From positions 4,216,001 through 4,280,000 of the forward strand of contig AP024676.1 in NCBI GenBank assembly GCA_025998955.1: DNA of 64,000 nucleotides, given 5' to 3'. The position numbers and the translations under genes were made by a program. The stretch comes from Candidatus Roseilinea sp. (lineage in GTDB: Bacteria; Chloroflexota; Anaerolineae; J036; Brachytrichaceae). Position 1 is the stretch's first letter, and the number at the start of each line of letters is the position of its first letter. The notes under the pieces were generated by a model that worked only from the letters and a program-made list of their open reading frames with translations, did not search any database and was not told the DNA's origin. Positions 48,121-57,863 of this stretch are shown here, piece by piece.

Positions 48121-49611
48121 ATGCGCAAAATCGAATTACCCACGACACAGAAAATCGAGTCCTCAGCCATCCGACGCCAATGGCGTGCACTGATCATCGC
48201 GTTGCTCGTCCTTGATGCGATGTGCGTGCTGGGTAGCCTTGCACTTGCCTACCTGATTCGCATTGACGGCCTGATTCCTTACTACGCCACGGTGAACGAT
48301 GCGGCCTATCGGAAACTGGTTATTCTCGCAATGCCGTTGTTTCTGGCTTGCTTCGCCATCCTCGGCTTGTACCAGCGCGACAACCTGCTGGGTGGCGTCG
48401 TCGAATATAAGCAGGTCGTCAAAGGATGCATCGCCGGCTTGATGCTGCTGGTCGTCTACGTTGTGTTCGCGCGCATGGACGATTTCGATCCGTCACGCGG
48501 CTGGCTGATTCTGTCGGGAGCCCTTTCGATCGCCATGGTCGGCACGATGCGCTTCCTCGTACGCCGTGTGGTATATCGGCTGCGCGAGATGCGCTGGCTG
48601 ACCTCGCGTGTGTTGATCGTTGGCGCCAACGATCAGGGCGTAGCAATTGCCAAACAATGGATGAGCAACCCTCACTCCGGCATGCAGGTTGTGGGCTTCC
48701 TCGACGACTTCAAGGCAGTCGGCAGCGTTGTGTTGGACAACATCAGGGTCATCGGCCGGCCGAGCGCTCTGGACGAGTTGAGCCGCCTATATCACGTGGA
48801 CGAGGTCATCGTCGTCTCCACGGCCGTCGCATGGGAATCTTTCGGCGAATTGGTGACGCGCGATGCCAAAGCCCAAGGCTACACACTGCGACTATCGCCC
48901 GGCTTCTATGAGATGCTCACCACCGGCGTGGCGGTCACGACCAAGACGTTTGTCCCTCTGCTGACGATCAACGAAAGCCGCATCGTTGGGATAGACGCCT
49001 TCCTGAAGTGGCTGCTCGACTATGGGCTGGGCGGCCTCCTGGCGTTGGTGAGCCTGCCTTTTGGCCTCGTGATCGCCCTCACGTTGAAACTGCGCAACCC
49101 GCATGCACCGGTGCTCACCCGCACTCGTATTGTCGGACGCAGCGGCAGACCCTTTAGCATGCTGCGGTTCAACACCCGACCTTCCCTGGCGCAGCAATCC
49201 GGTCGCCGAGGCAAGCTCGAGCGTTGGCTGCGTATGACCGGGTTGGACAAGCTGCCTCAGCTCTGGAATGTAATGCGTGGGCAGATGAGCTTGGTTGGGC
49301 CACGACCGCGCGCGTCGCTCGACCGCGTGACCGATATGCATACCATGCACAACCTGCAAGCGGTGAAACCTGGGATTGTCGGTCCGTGGATGCGGAAAGA
49401 TCACCATGCGTCTTCGGATCCACTGCACGATGAGCTGAGCTACATCCGCAATTGGCAAATCTGGACCGATCTGCCCATCCTGTTCGAAGCAGTGGTCAAG
49501 CTCTTCACCCGCATGTTCCGAGGGAACAAGCGGCCATCGCATCCGGTTGAGCAGGAACAGGAATGGTTACCGAGCGACGACAAGAGTCTTAGGAAGGATA
49601 TCCTCTATTAG
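48121..49611 (+). CDS. Priming glycosyl-1-phosphate transferase with N-terminal membrane and Rossmann domains (WbaP-like)
   Basis: A 496-aa protein with four or five N-terminal membrane segments, a nucleotide-binding-like domain (SRVLIVGANDQGVAIAKQW) and a C-terminal transferase domain ([20 protein letters not shown] and RPRASLDRV). The conserved FKFRTM is replaced by FSMLRFNTR and the Asp-Glu dyad DEL by DKL, so catalysis may be altered or lost. GGGGGAAGAAATT precedes the ATG. Confidence 0.85.
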   Translation: MRKIELPTTQKIESSAIRRQWRALIIALLVLDAMCVLGSLALAYLIRIDGLIPYYATVNDAAYRKLVILAMPLFLACFAILGLYQRDNLLGGVVEYKQVVKGCIAGLMLLVVYVVFARMDDFDPSRGWLILSGALSIAMVGTMRFLVRRVVYRLREMRWLTSRVLIVGANDQGVAIAKQWMSNPHSGMQVVGFLDDFKAVGSVVLDNIRVIGRPSALDELSRLYHVDEVIVVSTAVAWESFGELVTRDAKAQGYTLRLSPGFYEMLTTGVAVTTKTFVPLLTINESRIVGIDAFLKWLLDYGLGGLLALVSLPFGLVIALTLKLRNPHAPVLTRTRIVGRSGRPFSMLRFNTRPSLAQQSGRRGKLERWLRMTGLDKLPQLWNVMRGQMSLVGPRPRASLDRVTDMHTMHNLQAVKPGIVGPWMRKDHHASSDPLHDELSYIRNWQIWTDLPILFEAVVKLFTRMFRGNKRPSHPVEQEQEWLPSDDKSLRKDILY

Positions 49612-49695
49612 CTAGCACCGAACGGCTATGTGCGTCTGGCCGGCGCTCGGCGCCGGCCAGACGCACGCCTTTCATCGCCTCGAATCAAACGCACT

Positions 49696-50511
49696 ATGAG
49701 CCCATCCTCACCGCCGTACAACGAACGCCGCAACTCGAATGTCTGCGCATTGATCTTGGCTGCCGGCGAGGGCACGCGACTTCGCCCGCTCACCCTAGAG
49801 CGGCCTAAGCCAATGGTTCCGATCGCCGGCCGGCCGCTGCTCGACTACACGGTCACTTGGCTGCGCGATCACGGCATCACCGACATCGCCATCAACTTGC
49901 ATTACAAACCTGAGGTCATCGTGCAGCATTTTGGCGATGGGAGCACGTTCGGCGTCCAGATTCACTACTCGCACGAGCCCCGGATCCTCGGCACGGCCGG
50001 CGCTGCGCGCAAGATCAGACCGTGGGTGGATGAGCGTCCGCTCATCGTGGTTTATGGCGATGTCTTGACGGATCTGGATCTGCATGCGCTGCTGGACTAT
50101 CACGCGCAAATGAGCGAGCGTGATCCTGTAACGGCAGTGACGATGAGCCTGTATCACGTGCCGAATCCCACCGAGGTCGGCCTGGTGGGCATGGACGACA
50201 CAGGCAGGGTCAACCGATTCCTAGAAAAGCCGAAGCCGTCCGAGGTGTTTACGGATTTGGCTAACGCCGGCGTCCTCGTGCTGCAACCCGACGCACTTGA
50301 ACTGATTCCGGAGGATACGTTTTGCGACTTCGGCATGCACATCTTCCCGATGCTCTTGCAGGCCGGACTGTCCATTTATGGCTGGGTCATTCCGGAGGAC
50401 ACGTACCTGCTGGACATCGGCTCACCGGAGAAATACGCGCAAGCGAATCGTGAGTGGCAAGAACATCTTCGCCGCAAGACGAACGTACAGCACGCTACAG
50501 CACAGTTCTAA
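49696..50511 (+). CDS. Sugar-1-phosphate nucleotidyltransferase (ManC/HddC/RmlA-like)
   Basis: This 271-aa protein has the pyrophosphorylase motif ALILAAGEGTRLRPLTLERP then KPMVPIAGRPLLDYTV, GTAGAARKI, YGDVLTDLDL and FLEKPKPSEV. It activates a sugar phosphate for the cluster; GDP-mannose or GDP-heptose are candidates given the HddA-like kinase. The start at 49696 begins just before the conserved domain. Confidence 0.88.
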   Translation: MSPSSPPYNERRNSNVCALILAAGEGTRLRPLTLERPKPMVPIAGRPLLDYTVTWLRDHGITDIAINLHYKPEVIVQHFGDGSTFGVQIHYSHEPRILGTAGAARKIRPWVDERPLIVVYGDVLTDLDLHALLDYHAQMSERDPVTAVTMSLYHVPNPTEVGLVGMDDTGRVNRFLEKPKPSEVFTDLANAGVLVLQPDALELIPEDTFCDFGMHIFPMLLQAGLSIYGWVIPEDTYLLDIGSPEKYAQANREWQEHLRRKTNVQHATAQF

Positions 50512-50638
50512 CTCCAAAACTAGGGGTGCAACAATCGTTCAAAATGTGTTATTCTCGTGCTGCAATCGGGGCTATCGGCGTCCACCCCACCTTCAAATCG
50601 GGTGGCCACATTCGCAGTGCGCTTATGGAGCGTGTTAG

Positions 50639-52360
50639 ATGGAACTGAGCCAATTTACGTCTGCCCTACGTCGCTGGTGGTGGATCATCGTCGCCAGCGT
50701 CCTCGTCGCTGCAACGACCAGCTACTTCGTCACGCGATCACTACCGAAGACGTATTACTCACAGACGACACTGCTGGTTGGATCGGTCACGAATCCCAAT
50801 CCTGCTCAGAGCGACTTCATGCTGGGGCAAACGCTGGCCCAGGTATACGCCAGCCTGGCCCTCCGCGAACCCGTGCTGCGCGGCGCGCTCGAAGCACTCA
50901 ACTTGGATTGGGACTGGCAAGCGCTGCGCGAACAAGTCTCCACCCGCACCGATTTGCGATCGCCCCTGATCGAGATCTCGGTCGTGGACACCGATCCGCA
51001 ACGCGCAAAGGTTCTCGCAGACGAAATCGCACGCCAGCTCATCTTGCAGGGCCCGGGTGGCACCGACGTGGCACAGGCGATGGATCGCGAGTTCGCCATG
51101 CAGCAGCTTGCATCGCTGAAGGCGAGGATCGAAAACGGCGAAGCGGAACTGCGCCGGCTCGATGAGGAGATTGCGAAAGCGACCAGCCGGCGCGAGATCG
51201 AAGATGCGCGTCAGCGACAAATCGCCCTCAACACACAAATTGCCACCTGGCAGGGCAACTACGCCCAAATTCAAGCCAACCTGCTCAAGGACGTGCCCAA
51301 CTCGCTCACGGTGATCGAACCGGCCGCCGTGCCCACCGTGCCAATCGGCCCGAAGCTGGCGCAGAACGTGCTCCTGGCGGCTATTGCCGGCCTGCTGTTA
51401 GCCATTGCAGCCATTGTGCTGCTTGAACTGATTGACGACACCATCAAGACGTCGGACGACGCGCGGCGCGCGCTCGGTCTTCCGCTGCTCGGCAGCGTTG
51501 CCTACATCGGCGGAAGCGGGTATGCCGACCGGCTCGTCACCGTTTCACCGCAGTATTCGCGCGTCGCCGAAGCCTATCGCGTGCTGCGAACGAACTTGCA
51601 GTTCAGCAAGGTCGGCCACTCGTTTCGCACGCTGATGGTCACCAGCAGCAAGCCCAAAGAAGGCAAGAGCACGACGGCGGCGAATCTGGCTGCAGTGATC
51701 GCCCAATCCGGCAAGCGCGTCATCCTCGTGGACGCCGACCTTCGCCGGCCAGTCCAGCACCAAATCTTCGAGCTGGACAATCAGGAAGGACTGACGACGG
51801 CCTTTCTGGATGAGCATGTGAACATTGAGAAGCTGCTGAAGCCGGTGATGGCCGAATCGCTCAGCGTGCTGCCGTCTGGGCCCATCCCCTATAACCCCTC
51901 GGAGCTGCTCGACTCGGAACGCATGATGCGCATCTTGGAAGAGCTGAAGCACAAGGCCGATCTGGTGATTCTCGACTCGCCGCCGGTCTTGAGCGTGGCC
52001 GATGCCACCATCCTGACTGCGCGCGTGGACGGCGTGTTGCTGGTCGTGGACTCGGGCTATACCCGGCGCGGCACAGCCAAGCATGCCAAGGAGACGCTGC
52101 AACGGGTCGGCGCGACGATCGTCGGCATCGTGCTGAACCGCGCACCCATCGAGCGCCAAAGCGACTACGACTACGAGTACTCCCCCGAAACCGGTGACAA
52201 GAAACGCAAGAAGCGCTCCAGAAAGCAAGCCACCCCAGAACCGGTCACGGCCGGAGCGACCGGTGGGATGCTGAAACCCGTCAAGCTGACCAAGCCGGCG
52301 TTGAAGGCGGACAATGTAGCCAACAACGGCACCGGCGCAGCTACCGAGCGCGCTAGTTGA
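50639..52360 (+). CDS. Polysaccharide co-polymerase / BY-kinase (Wzz-Wzc, CapAB-like fusion)
   Basis: A 573-aa protein. It has two membrane segments (near residues 13-30 and 242-262) flanking a periplasmic coiled-coil Wzz domain, then a cytoplasmic tyrosine kinase with Walker A TSSKPKEGKSTTAANLAAV, Walker A' VILVDADLRRP and Walker B LVILDSPPVL. A Tyr cluster (SDYDYEYSPETGD) lies near the C-terminus, a likely autophosphorylation site. It controls chain length or export of the polysaccharide. An intrinsic terminator follows. Confidence 0.93.
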   Translation: MELSQFTSALRRWWWIIVASVLVAATTSYFVTRSLPKTYYSQTTLLVGSVTNPNPAQSDFMLGQTLAQVYASLALREPVLRGALEALNLDWDWQALREQVSTRTDLRSPLIEISVVDTDPQRAKVLADEIARQLILQGPGGTDVAQAMDREFAMQQLASLKARIENGEAELRRLDEEIAKATSRREIEDARQRQIALNTQIATWQGNYAQIQANLLKDVPNSLTVIEPAAVPTVPIGPKLAQNVLLAAIAGLLLAIAAIVLLELIDDTIKTSDDARRALGLPLLGSVAYIGGSGYADRLVTVSPQYSRVAEAYRVLRTNLQFSKVGHSFRTLMVTSSKPKEGKSTTAANLAAVIAQSGKRVILVDADLRRPVQHQIFELDNQEGLTTAFLDEHVNIEKLLKPVMAESLSVLPSGPIPYNPSELLDSERMMRILEELKHKADLVILDSPPVLSVADATILTARVDGVLLVVDSGYTRRGTAKHAKETLQRVGATIVGIVLNRAPIERQSDYDYEYSPETGDKKRKKRSRKQATPEPVTAGATGGMLKPVKLTKPALKADNVANNGTGAATERAS

Positions 52361-52418
52361 TCGTCAACGGTCGCGCCCGCTAAGCCTCCGACTAAGACGC
52401 ACTACCTCTCCTCGTTCG

Positions 52419-52453
52419 AGCCCCTGAGTCCTTTGGTTCAGGGGGCTTTGTTT
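52419..52453 (+). terminator. Intrinsic terminator of the exopolysaccharide operon
   Basis: AGCCCCTGA pairs with TTCAGGGGGCT (one bulged G) around a 9-nt loop, followed by TTTGTTT. It lies 58 bp after the kinase stop. Confidence 0.85.
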
Positions 52454-52553
52454 GCCGAGTCGTCACCGGCTGGCTATACTGGCTGCGTCTAAATGCGGCG
52501 TTCGACCAAGCCGCGCAGATAAGTCCCAGATCGAGAGGATAAGGAGGCCAACG

Positions 52554-53783
52554 ATGAAAAGAGCGACCAATCCCGCCCCGACGATCTTCAGTATTCTGAT
52601 AGGGGCAGCGCTTGCCTTGACGGCATGCGCCGTTCCACAGCAAGCAGCGCCGCAAGCTGCCGCGCCCGCCGCGCCCACAGCACCGCCCAAGGGCGCACCA
52701 CTCCAGGCCATCGGCGAAGGGGAGGGCCAGGTAGACATCGTAGCTTGGGCAGGCTACATCGAACGCGGCGAGACAGACAAACGTTTTGACTGGGTGACAA
52801 AGTTCGAGGCCGACACCAGCTGCAAAGTCAACGTCAAGACAGCTGCGACTTCCGATGAGATGGTCGCGCTGATGAACGAAGGTGGCTTTGACCTGGTCAC
52901 GGCATCGGGCGACGCCAGCAACCGCCTGATCAGCGGCGGCAAAGTGCAAGAGATCAACATCAACCTCATCCCAAGTTGGAACAAAATTGATCCGCGCCTG
53001 CAGAACGCACCCTGGCACACCGTGAATGGTAAGCACTACGGCGTGCCATATCAGTGGGGCAGCAACGTGCTGATGTACAACACCGAGGTCTTCCCCGAAC
53101 CACCCAAGAGTTGGGACGTGGTGTTCAAAGAGATGACGCTGCCGGACGGCAAGAGCAACAAAGGCCGCGTCCAGGCCTATGATGGCCCGATCTACGTCGC
53201 CGACGCCGCGCTCTACCTCAAGTTCCACAAGCCCGAACTCGGCATCAAAGACCCCTACGCGCTCACCCGCGAGCAGTTCAACGCTGCGCTCGACCTGTTG
53301 CGCGAGCAGCGCAAGATCGTCGGTCGCTACTGGCACGATGCGTTCATCCAGATTGACGACTTCAAGAACGAAGGTGTCGTCGCCAGCAGCTCGTGGCCGT
53401 TCCAGGTGAACCTGTTGCGTGCTGAGGGCAAGCCCATCGCCAGCACCATCCCCCAGGAAGGCGCTACCGGCTGGGCCGATACCACGATGATGCATATAGA
53501 CGCCGCCCATCCGAACTGCGCCTACAAGTGGATGGAATGGTCGTTGAACCCCAAGCTGCAGGGCGATCTGGCGGCTTGGTTCGGCAGCGTGCCGGTCGTG
53601 CTCGAAGCGTGCGAAGGCAATGAGCTGCTCGGCCCGGATGGCTGCAAGGTCAACGGCCTGGACAACTTCGATAAGATCTGGTTCTGGCGCACGCCGACCA
53701 CCGATTGTGGCGACGGCCGGAAGGAATGCGTGCCGTATCACGAGTGGGTCACCAACTACGTGGCTGTGATCGGCGGACGATGA
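52554..53783 (+). CDS. potD: Extracellular binding lipoprotein, PotD-like (polyamine ABC importer)
   Basis: This 409-aa protein has a lipoprotein signal (FSILIGAALALTAC) and a family-1 binding domain typical of PotD: VDIVAWAGYIERG, FDLVTASGDASNRLI, YGVPYQWGSNVLMYNTEVF and AYKWMEWSLNPKLQ. AAGGAGGCCAACG precedes the ATG. It probably delivers ligand to the PotABC proteins encoded 7 kb away on the other strand. Confidence 0.88.
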   Translation: MKRATNPAPTIFSILIGAALALTACAVPQQAAPQAAAPAAPTAPPKGAPLQAIGEGEGQVDIVAWAGYIERGETDKRFDWVTKFEADTSCKVNVKTAATSDEMVALMNEGGFDLVTASGDASNRLISGGKVQEININLIPSWNKIDPRLQNAPWHTVNGKHYGVPYQWGSNVLMYNTEVFPEPPKSWDVVFKEMTLPDGKSNKGRVQAYDGPIYVADAALYLKFHKPELGIKDPYALTREQFNAALDLLREQRKIVGRYWHDAFIQIDDFKNEGVVASSSWPFQVNLLRAEGKPIASTIPQEGATGWADTTMMHIDAAHPNCAYKWMEWSLNPKLQGDLAAWFGSVPVVLEACEGNELLGPDGCKVNGLDNFDKIWFWRTPTTDCGDGRKECVPYHEWVTNYVAVIGGR

Positions 53784-53932
53784 TCATCGGTGTTGCTGGT
53801 GTCGCTGGTATCGTTGGTGCTGCTCATGTCGGTAGTGCCATGCACAGCGGTCTATTAACGCCGATTGGCACATCGGACACCAACTGACACCACCGATATC
53901 ACCACCGACACCAGCTGACACCCAAGGACACT
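53784..53932. repeat. Nonamer repeats between potD and aldehyde dehydrogenase genes
   Basis: On the left GGTGTTGCT, GGTGTCGCT, GGTATCGTT, GGTGCTGCT; on the right GACACCAACT and GACACCACC-type units in the reverse sense. The two halves can pair, giving a large hairpin. Confidence 0.82.
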
Positions 53933-55378
53933 ATGAACCAACACAAGCTCTGGATCAACGGCGCGTGGGTGGAGAGCAACGGCGGCGGCCAGATGGCGAT
54001 CGAAAACCCGGCCACCGGCGAGGTCATCGCCCACGTCGCCGACGCCAGCCGTGCCGATGTAGACGCAGCCGTACAGGCAGCCAAGACGGCTTTCTACGAC
54101 GGCCGGTGGAGCAAACTCACGCCATCCCAGCGCAGCCTGGCCATTTGGAAACTGGCCGACCTGATCGAGAAGCGCGCCGAGGAGATCGCCCGTGTGGAGA
54201 GCGAGAACACCGGCAAGCCCTATGCTTTCGTCTCGCTGGGCGGCGACCTCCCTTTCGCGGTGGATAACCTGCGCTTTTTCGCCGGCGCTGCGCGCGATAC
54301 CCACGGCCATCATGCCGGCGAGTTCATGGCCGGCTATAGCTCGATCTACCGGCGCGAGCCGGTCGGAGTCGTGGCGCAGATCTGCCCGTGGAACTACCCG
54401 TTCATGATGGCCGTCTGGAAGATCGGTCCGGCGCTGGCTGCCGGCTGCACCGTCGTGCTCAAACCCGCGCCCAGCACCCCACTGACTACGCTGATGCTGG
54501 CTGAGCTGACCAAGGAAGCCGGCATCCCCGATGGCGTGGTCAACATCATCACCGGCGGCAACGAGACCGGCCAGGCCATGGTCGAGCATCCTGATGTGCG
54601 CATGGTCAGCCTCACCGGCTCGACGAACACCGGCAAGAAGGTGATGCGCACCGCAGCCGATACGCTGAAGCGCGTGCACCTCGAACTGGGCGGCAAGGCG
54701 CCCTTTATCGTGTTCGACGACGCCGATCCCGAACTGGTCGCCGCAAAAGCGACATTGGCGGCCACGCTCAACACCGGCCAGGACTGCACCGCGGCCACGC
54801 GCGTGTATGTGGCGCGGGACAAATCGAAGGTCGTGACCGAAGCGATCGTCGAGGCCATGCGCGGCGTGAAGATCGGCATGCCCTTCGACGAAGGCGTACA
54901 GATGGGGCCGTTCGTCAGCCGCGCGCAGCGCGAGCGCGTGATGGGCTTCGTCGAGCGCGCCAAAGCCGGCGGCGCGAAAGTGCTCACCGGCGGCGACGTG
55001 CCCAAGGCGTTCAGCGGGCGCGGCTACTTCTACGAGCCGACGGTCATCACCGATGTAGATCAGAAGAGTGAGATCGTGCAGAGTGAGGTGTTCGGCCCGG
55101 TGTTGACCGTGAGCGAATTCAAGGACGACGCCGAAGCGTTGCACTTGGCGAACGACGTGCTCTACGGGTTGGCGGCGAGCATATGGACGCGCGACATCGG
55201 CCGGGCGATGAAGTTGGCCGCCGACTTGGAGTTCGGCACGGTGTGGATCAACGACCACCTGCCGCTGACGAGCGAGACGCCTCACGGCGGCTTCAAGCAA
55301 TCCGGCTTCGGCAAAGACCTCAGCGCCGAGGCCGTGGCCGATTATCAGATCACCAAGCACGTGATGATCGCCATCTGA
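53933..55378 (+). CDS. Aldehyde dehydrogenase, gamma-aminobutyraldehyde dehydrogenase-like
   Basis: A 481-aa NAD(P)-dependent enzyme with [32 protein letters not shown], the general base [12 protein letters not shown], catalytic Cys in [12 protein letters not shown] and the FEVFGPV-type EVFGPVLTV. The C-terminal stretch [20 protein letters not shown] is typical of PatD/YdcW and betaine aldehyde dehydrogenases. Next to potD it suggests oxidation of aminoaldehydes from putrescine. Confidence 0.92.
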   Translation: MNQHKLWINGAWVESNGGGQMAIENPATGEVIAHVADASRADVDAAVQAAKTAFYDGRWSKLTPSQRSLAIWKLADLIEKRAEEIARVESENTGKPYAFVSLGGDLPFAVDNLRFFAGAARDTHGHHAGEFMAGYSSIYRREPVGVVAQICPWNYPFMMAVWKIGPALAAGCTVVLKPAPSTPLTTLMLAELTKEAGIPDGVVNIITGGNETGQAMVEHPDVRMVSLTGSTNTGKKVMRTAADTLKRVHLELGGKAPFIVFDDADPELVAAKATLAATLNTGQDCTAATRVYVARDKSKVVTEAIVEAMRGVKIGMPFDEGVQMGPFVSRAQRERVMGFVERAKAGGAKVLTGGDVPKAFSGRGYFYEPTVITDVDQKSEIVQSEVFGPVLTVSEFKDDAEALHLANDVLYGLAASIWTRDIGRAMKLAADLEFGTVWINDHLPLTSETPHGGFKQSGFGKDLSAEAVADYQITKHVMIAI

Positions 55379-55467
55379 GCCGAAGAGTGAGCCCGGACGC
55401 AGGACGCCCCCGGTGTTCTGCGTCCGCGCTTTGACCGTCGCAGCCTGCGTCTCAGCTCGATGCAACT

Positions 55468-56394
55468 ATGCACAACGCGCACCGCCACCCCATCGCCGGC
55501 GTCCTGCCCGTCTTCCAAACGCCTTATCACGAAGACGAGACGATTGACTTCGAGACGCTGGAGAAAGAGATCCATTGGCTCTTCGACCAGGGCGCGGATG
55601 GCATCGTCATGGCGATGGTGTCGGAGACGCTGCGATTGAGCAGCGATGAACGCCGCGCGCTGGCCGAAGCAGCGTGCGCGATCGGTCACCCGCGCGGCAC
55701 GGTGGTCATCAGCGTCGGCGCGGAATCCAGCCGAGTCGCCGAAGACTACGCTCAGCATGCCGAGGCGATTGGCGCAGACGCTGTAATGGCCATCCCACCG
55801 ATCGCGACCGACGCGAGCGAAGCCGAGCTCAAACGCTACTACGAACGCATTTTGGGCGCAGTCTCCATCCCGGTCATCGTGCAAGACGCCAGTGGCTACC
55901 TCGGTCGGCCGATGTCCATCGCGTTGCAGGCCGACTTGTTCAACACCTATGGTCCGCGCGTGATGTTCAAGCCGGAAGCACAACCGATCGGGCCGCGCCT
56001 GAGCGAACTGCACCGCGCCACCGGCCATCGCGCCAGCGTCTTCGAGGGCTCCGGCGGCGCAGCGCTGGCCGATAGCTATGCACGTGGCATCGCCGGCACC
56101 ATGCCCGGTGCCGACCTGATTGACGTGATCGTCGCGCTGTGGCGAGCGCTCGAGGCCGGCGATTCCGATGCAGTCGCCCGGCTCTGCGCGCCGTTGAGCG
56201 CGTTGATCGGCCGGCTGACGAATCTAGATGCCTTCCTGGCGGTGGAGAAATATCTGCTCGTCAAGCGCGGCGTGTTCAAGAACACGATCGTGCGTGGGCC
56301 GGTCGGTTATCACCTGAACACAACCATGCGCCATGAAGTGGATCGTTTGTTCGACGAGATGCAAGCAGCGTTGCGGACTGCGTGCCCGGACTAA
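55468..56394 (+). CDS. Dihydrodipicolinate synthase-family aldolase/lyase
   Basis: This 308-aa TIM-barrel protein has the DapA-family layout: AGVLPVFQTPYHEDETIDFE at the start, VISVGAESSRVAEDYAQHAE in the middle and the Schiff-base Lys in VMFKPEAQP. The usual YNVPGRT-type segment with the catalytic Tyr is replaced by QDASGYLGRP, so it is probably not a true DapA. A catabolic lyase or dehydratase linked to the upstream dehydrogenase is likely. Confidence 0.82.
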   Translation: MHNAHRHPIAGVLPVFQTPYHEDETIDFETLEKEIHWLFDQGADGIVMAMVSETLRLSSDERRALAEAACAIGHPRGTVVISVGAESSRVAEDYAQHAEAIGADAVMAIPPIATDASEAELKRYYERILGAVSIPVIVQDASGYLGRPMSIALQADLFNTYGPRVMFKPEAQPIGPRLSELHRATGHRASVFEGSGGAALADSYARGIAGTMPGADLIDVIVALWRALEAGDSDAVARLCAPLSALIGRLTNLDAFLAVEKYLLVKRGVFKNTIVRGPVGYHLNTTMRHEVDRLFDEMQAALRTACPD

Positions 56395-56486
56395 GCGGGC
56401 GCGCGGCGCGGCCAAGGCAATGAGTCCTGGCTAAGGTCAGCAAATGCTTGACACGGAGGAACATCCTCATTACATTTCCGCCCGAA

Positions 56487-56687
56487 ATGCGCGCATCGTC
56501 CCGTGCCGATCGGCATGTTGCCTGGTTTCGTTTCAGTTCAGAGTCGGGCGAATTCATCCTGCAGAAAGACTGGGATCAGTACGAGAACTGCGCGCAATGT
56601 CACGGGCGCGCCGAGATAGACGAGACTCCAGAAGGCGACTTGATCTGCCACATTTGCCGCGCCATGCTCCCCCGCCCGGCCACCTGA
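56487..56687 (+). CDS. Small zinc-ribbon protein
   Basis: About 66 aa with two CxxC pairs (ENCAQCHGRAEIDETPEGD, then LICHICRAMLPRP), a rubredoxin-like zinc ribbon. The start is uncertain: ATG 56487 is used, but a TTG at 56448 would add 13 residues. No function can be assigned. It sits alone between the DapA-like gene and moaA. Confidence 0.6.
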   Translation: MRASSRADRHVAWFRFSSESGEFILQKDWDQYENCAQCHGRAEIDETPEGDLICHICRAMLPRPAT

Positions 56688-56807
56688 TAAGCCCGGCTTG
56701 TGGGCGAGCGTGCCTCGCCTCTCAGCTACCCGTAAGCTCGGACGGCGCGCACCCGCCACGTTTGCGTGCTGCTATGATTCGGCCACGGCGCTTAGCCGTC
56801 CCATCCG

Positions 56808-57857
56808 ATGTTGAATCTAACGGAAGCAGTTCCCCTCGCGCCAACCGAAGATCGGCCCGCCGAGCCGACCACCCGCCGGACGTATGACGCCTTCGGCAGG
56901 CACATCCATTATCTGCGCGTGTCGTTGACGGATCGGTGCAACCTGCGTTGCGTGTATTGCATGCCGGAGCAGATGGTATTCCGACCAACCGAAGAGCTGC
57001 TTACCGACTCCGAGCTGTTCAAAGTGCTTGAGGTGATGGACGCGCTGGGCTTCAACAAGTATCGCCTGACCGGCGGCGAGCCGACCGTGCGACCCGGTCT
57101 GGTCGAGATCGTGCGGCGCATCGCCAGCCTGCCAAACGCGCGTGAAGTGGCAATGACGACGAACGGCTTGAAGTTGTCTCGGTTGGCCCAGCCGTTGAAG
57201 GATGCAGGGCTGAACCGCGTGAACATCAGCATAGACTCGCTGGACCCGGTCAAGTTCAAACGCATCACGCGCTGGGGGGATGTGCGCGACGTGTTGGCCG
57301 GCATCGAAGCCGCCGAGCGTGCCGGCCTGACGCCTATCAAGCTCAACGCCGTGGTGATCCGAGGCTTCAATGAAGACGACGTCGTGCCCCTCGCCCGGCT
57401 CACGCTCGAACATGAATGGCAGTTCCGCTTCATCGAGGTGATGCCTTTTGCTGACGTAGCAGAATTTCAGCAGGCGTCCATCGTGCCGACGCACGAGATG
57501 ATGGCGCGGATCGAAGCTGAATTGGGTCCATTGAACGAAGAGAACGGCGGCCGGCTCGATGGCGAGGCCAAGGTCTATCGCCTGCCGGGCGCGCGGGGCA
57601 CCGTCGGCTTCATCAGCCCGGTGACCGCGCCATTCTGCGCGAGCTGCAACCGTGTTCGGCTGACCGCCGACGGCACGCTGCGCCTGTGTTTGCTCAAGGA
57701 CGGCGAACTCGATCTGCGCACGCCGCTGCGCCGCGGCGCAAACAGGGACGACCTACTCGACCTCATCCGTGCGGCGATCTGGCGCAAGCCGTGGGGCCAC
57801 GACCTGGCGCATGGCGTGATCCCGATGAACCGGATCATGAGCGAAATCGGTGGGTGA
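56808..57857 (+). CDS. moaA: GTP 3',8-cyclase (molybdenum cofactor biosynthesis)
   Basis: MoaA is a radical-SAM enzyme that begins molybdopterin synthesis from GTP. In this 349-aa protein the SAM cluster motif is DRCNLRCVYCMPE, with RLTGGEPTVRPGLVEIV and AMTTNGLKL. The second cluster is in FCASCNRVRLTADGTLRLCL. The essential C-terminal Gly-Gly is present (SEIGG). moaC starts 6 bp later. Confidence 0.96.
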   Translation: MLNLTEAVPLAPTEDRPAEPTTRRTYDAFGRHIHYLRVSLTDRCNLRCVYCMPEQMVFRPTEELLTDSELFKVLEVMDALGFNKYRLTGGEPTVRPGLVEIVRRIASLPNAREVAMTTNGLKLSRLAQPLKDAGLNRVNISIDSLDPVKFKRITRWGDVRDVLAGIEAAERAGLTPIKLNAVVIRGFNEDDVVPLARLTLEHEWQFRFIEVMPFADVAEFQQASIVPTHEMMARIEAELGPLNEENGGRLDGEAKVYRLPGARGTVGFISPVTAPFCASCNRVRLTADGTLRLCLLKDGELDLRTPLRRGANRDDLLDLIRAAIWRKPWGHDLAHGVIPMNRIMSEIGG

Positions 57858-57863
57858 AGAGAA

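Noticed and set aside
53855-55465. 536-codon minus-strand frame opposite the aldehyde dehydrogenase
   Set aside because: Same reason: the plus strand encodes a full, conserved dehydrogenase.
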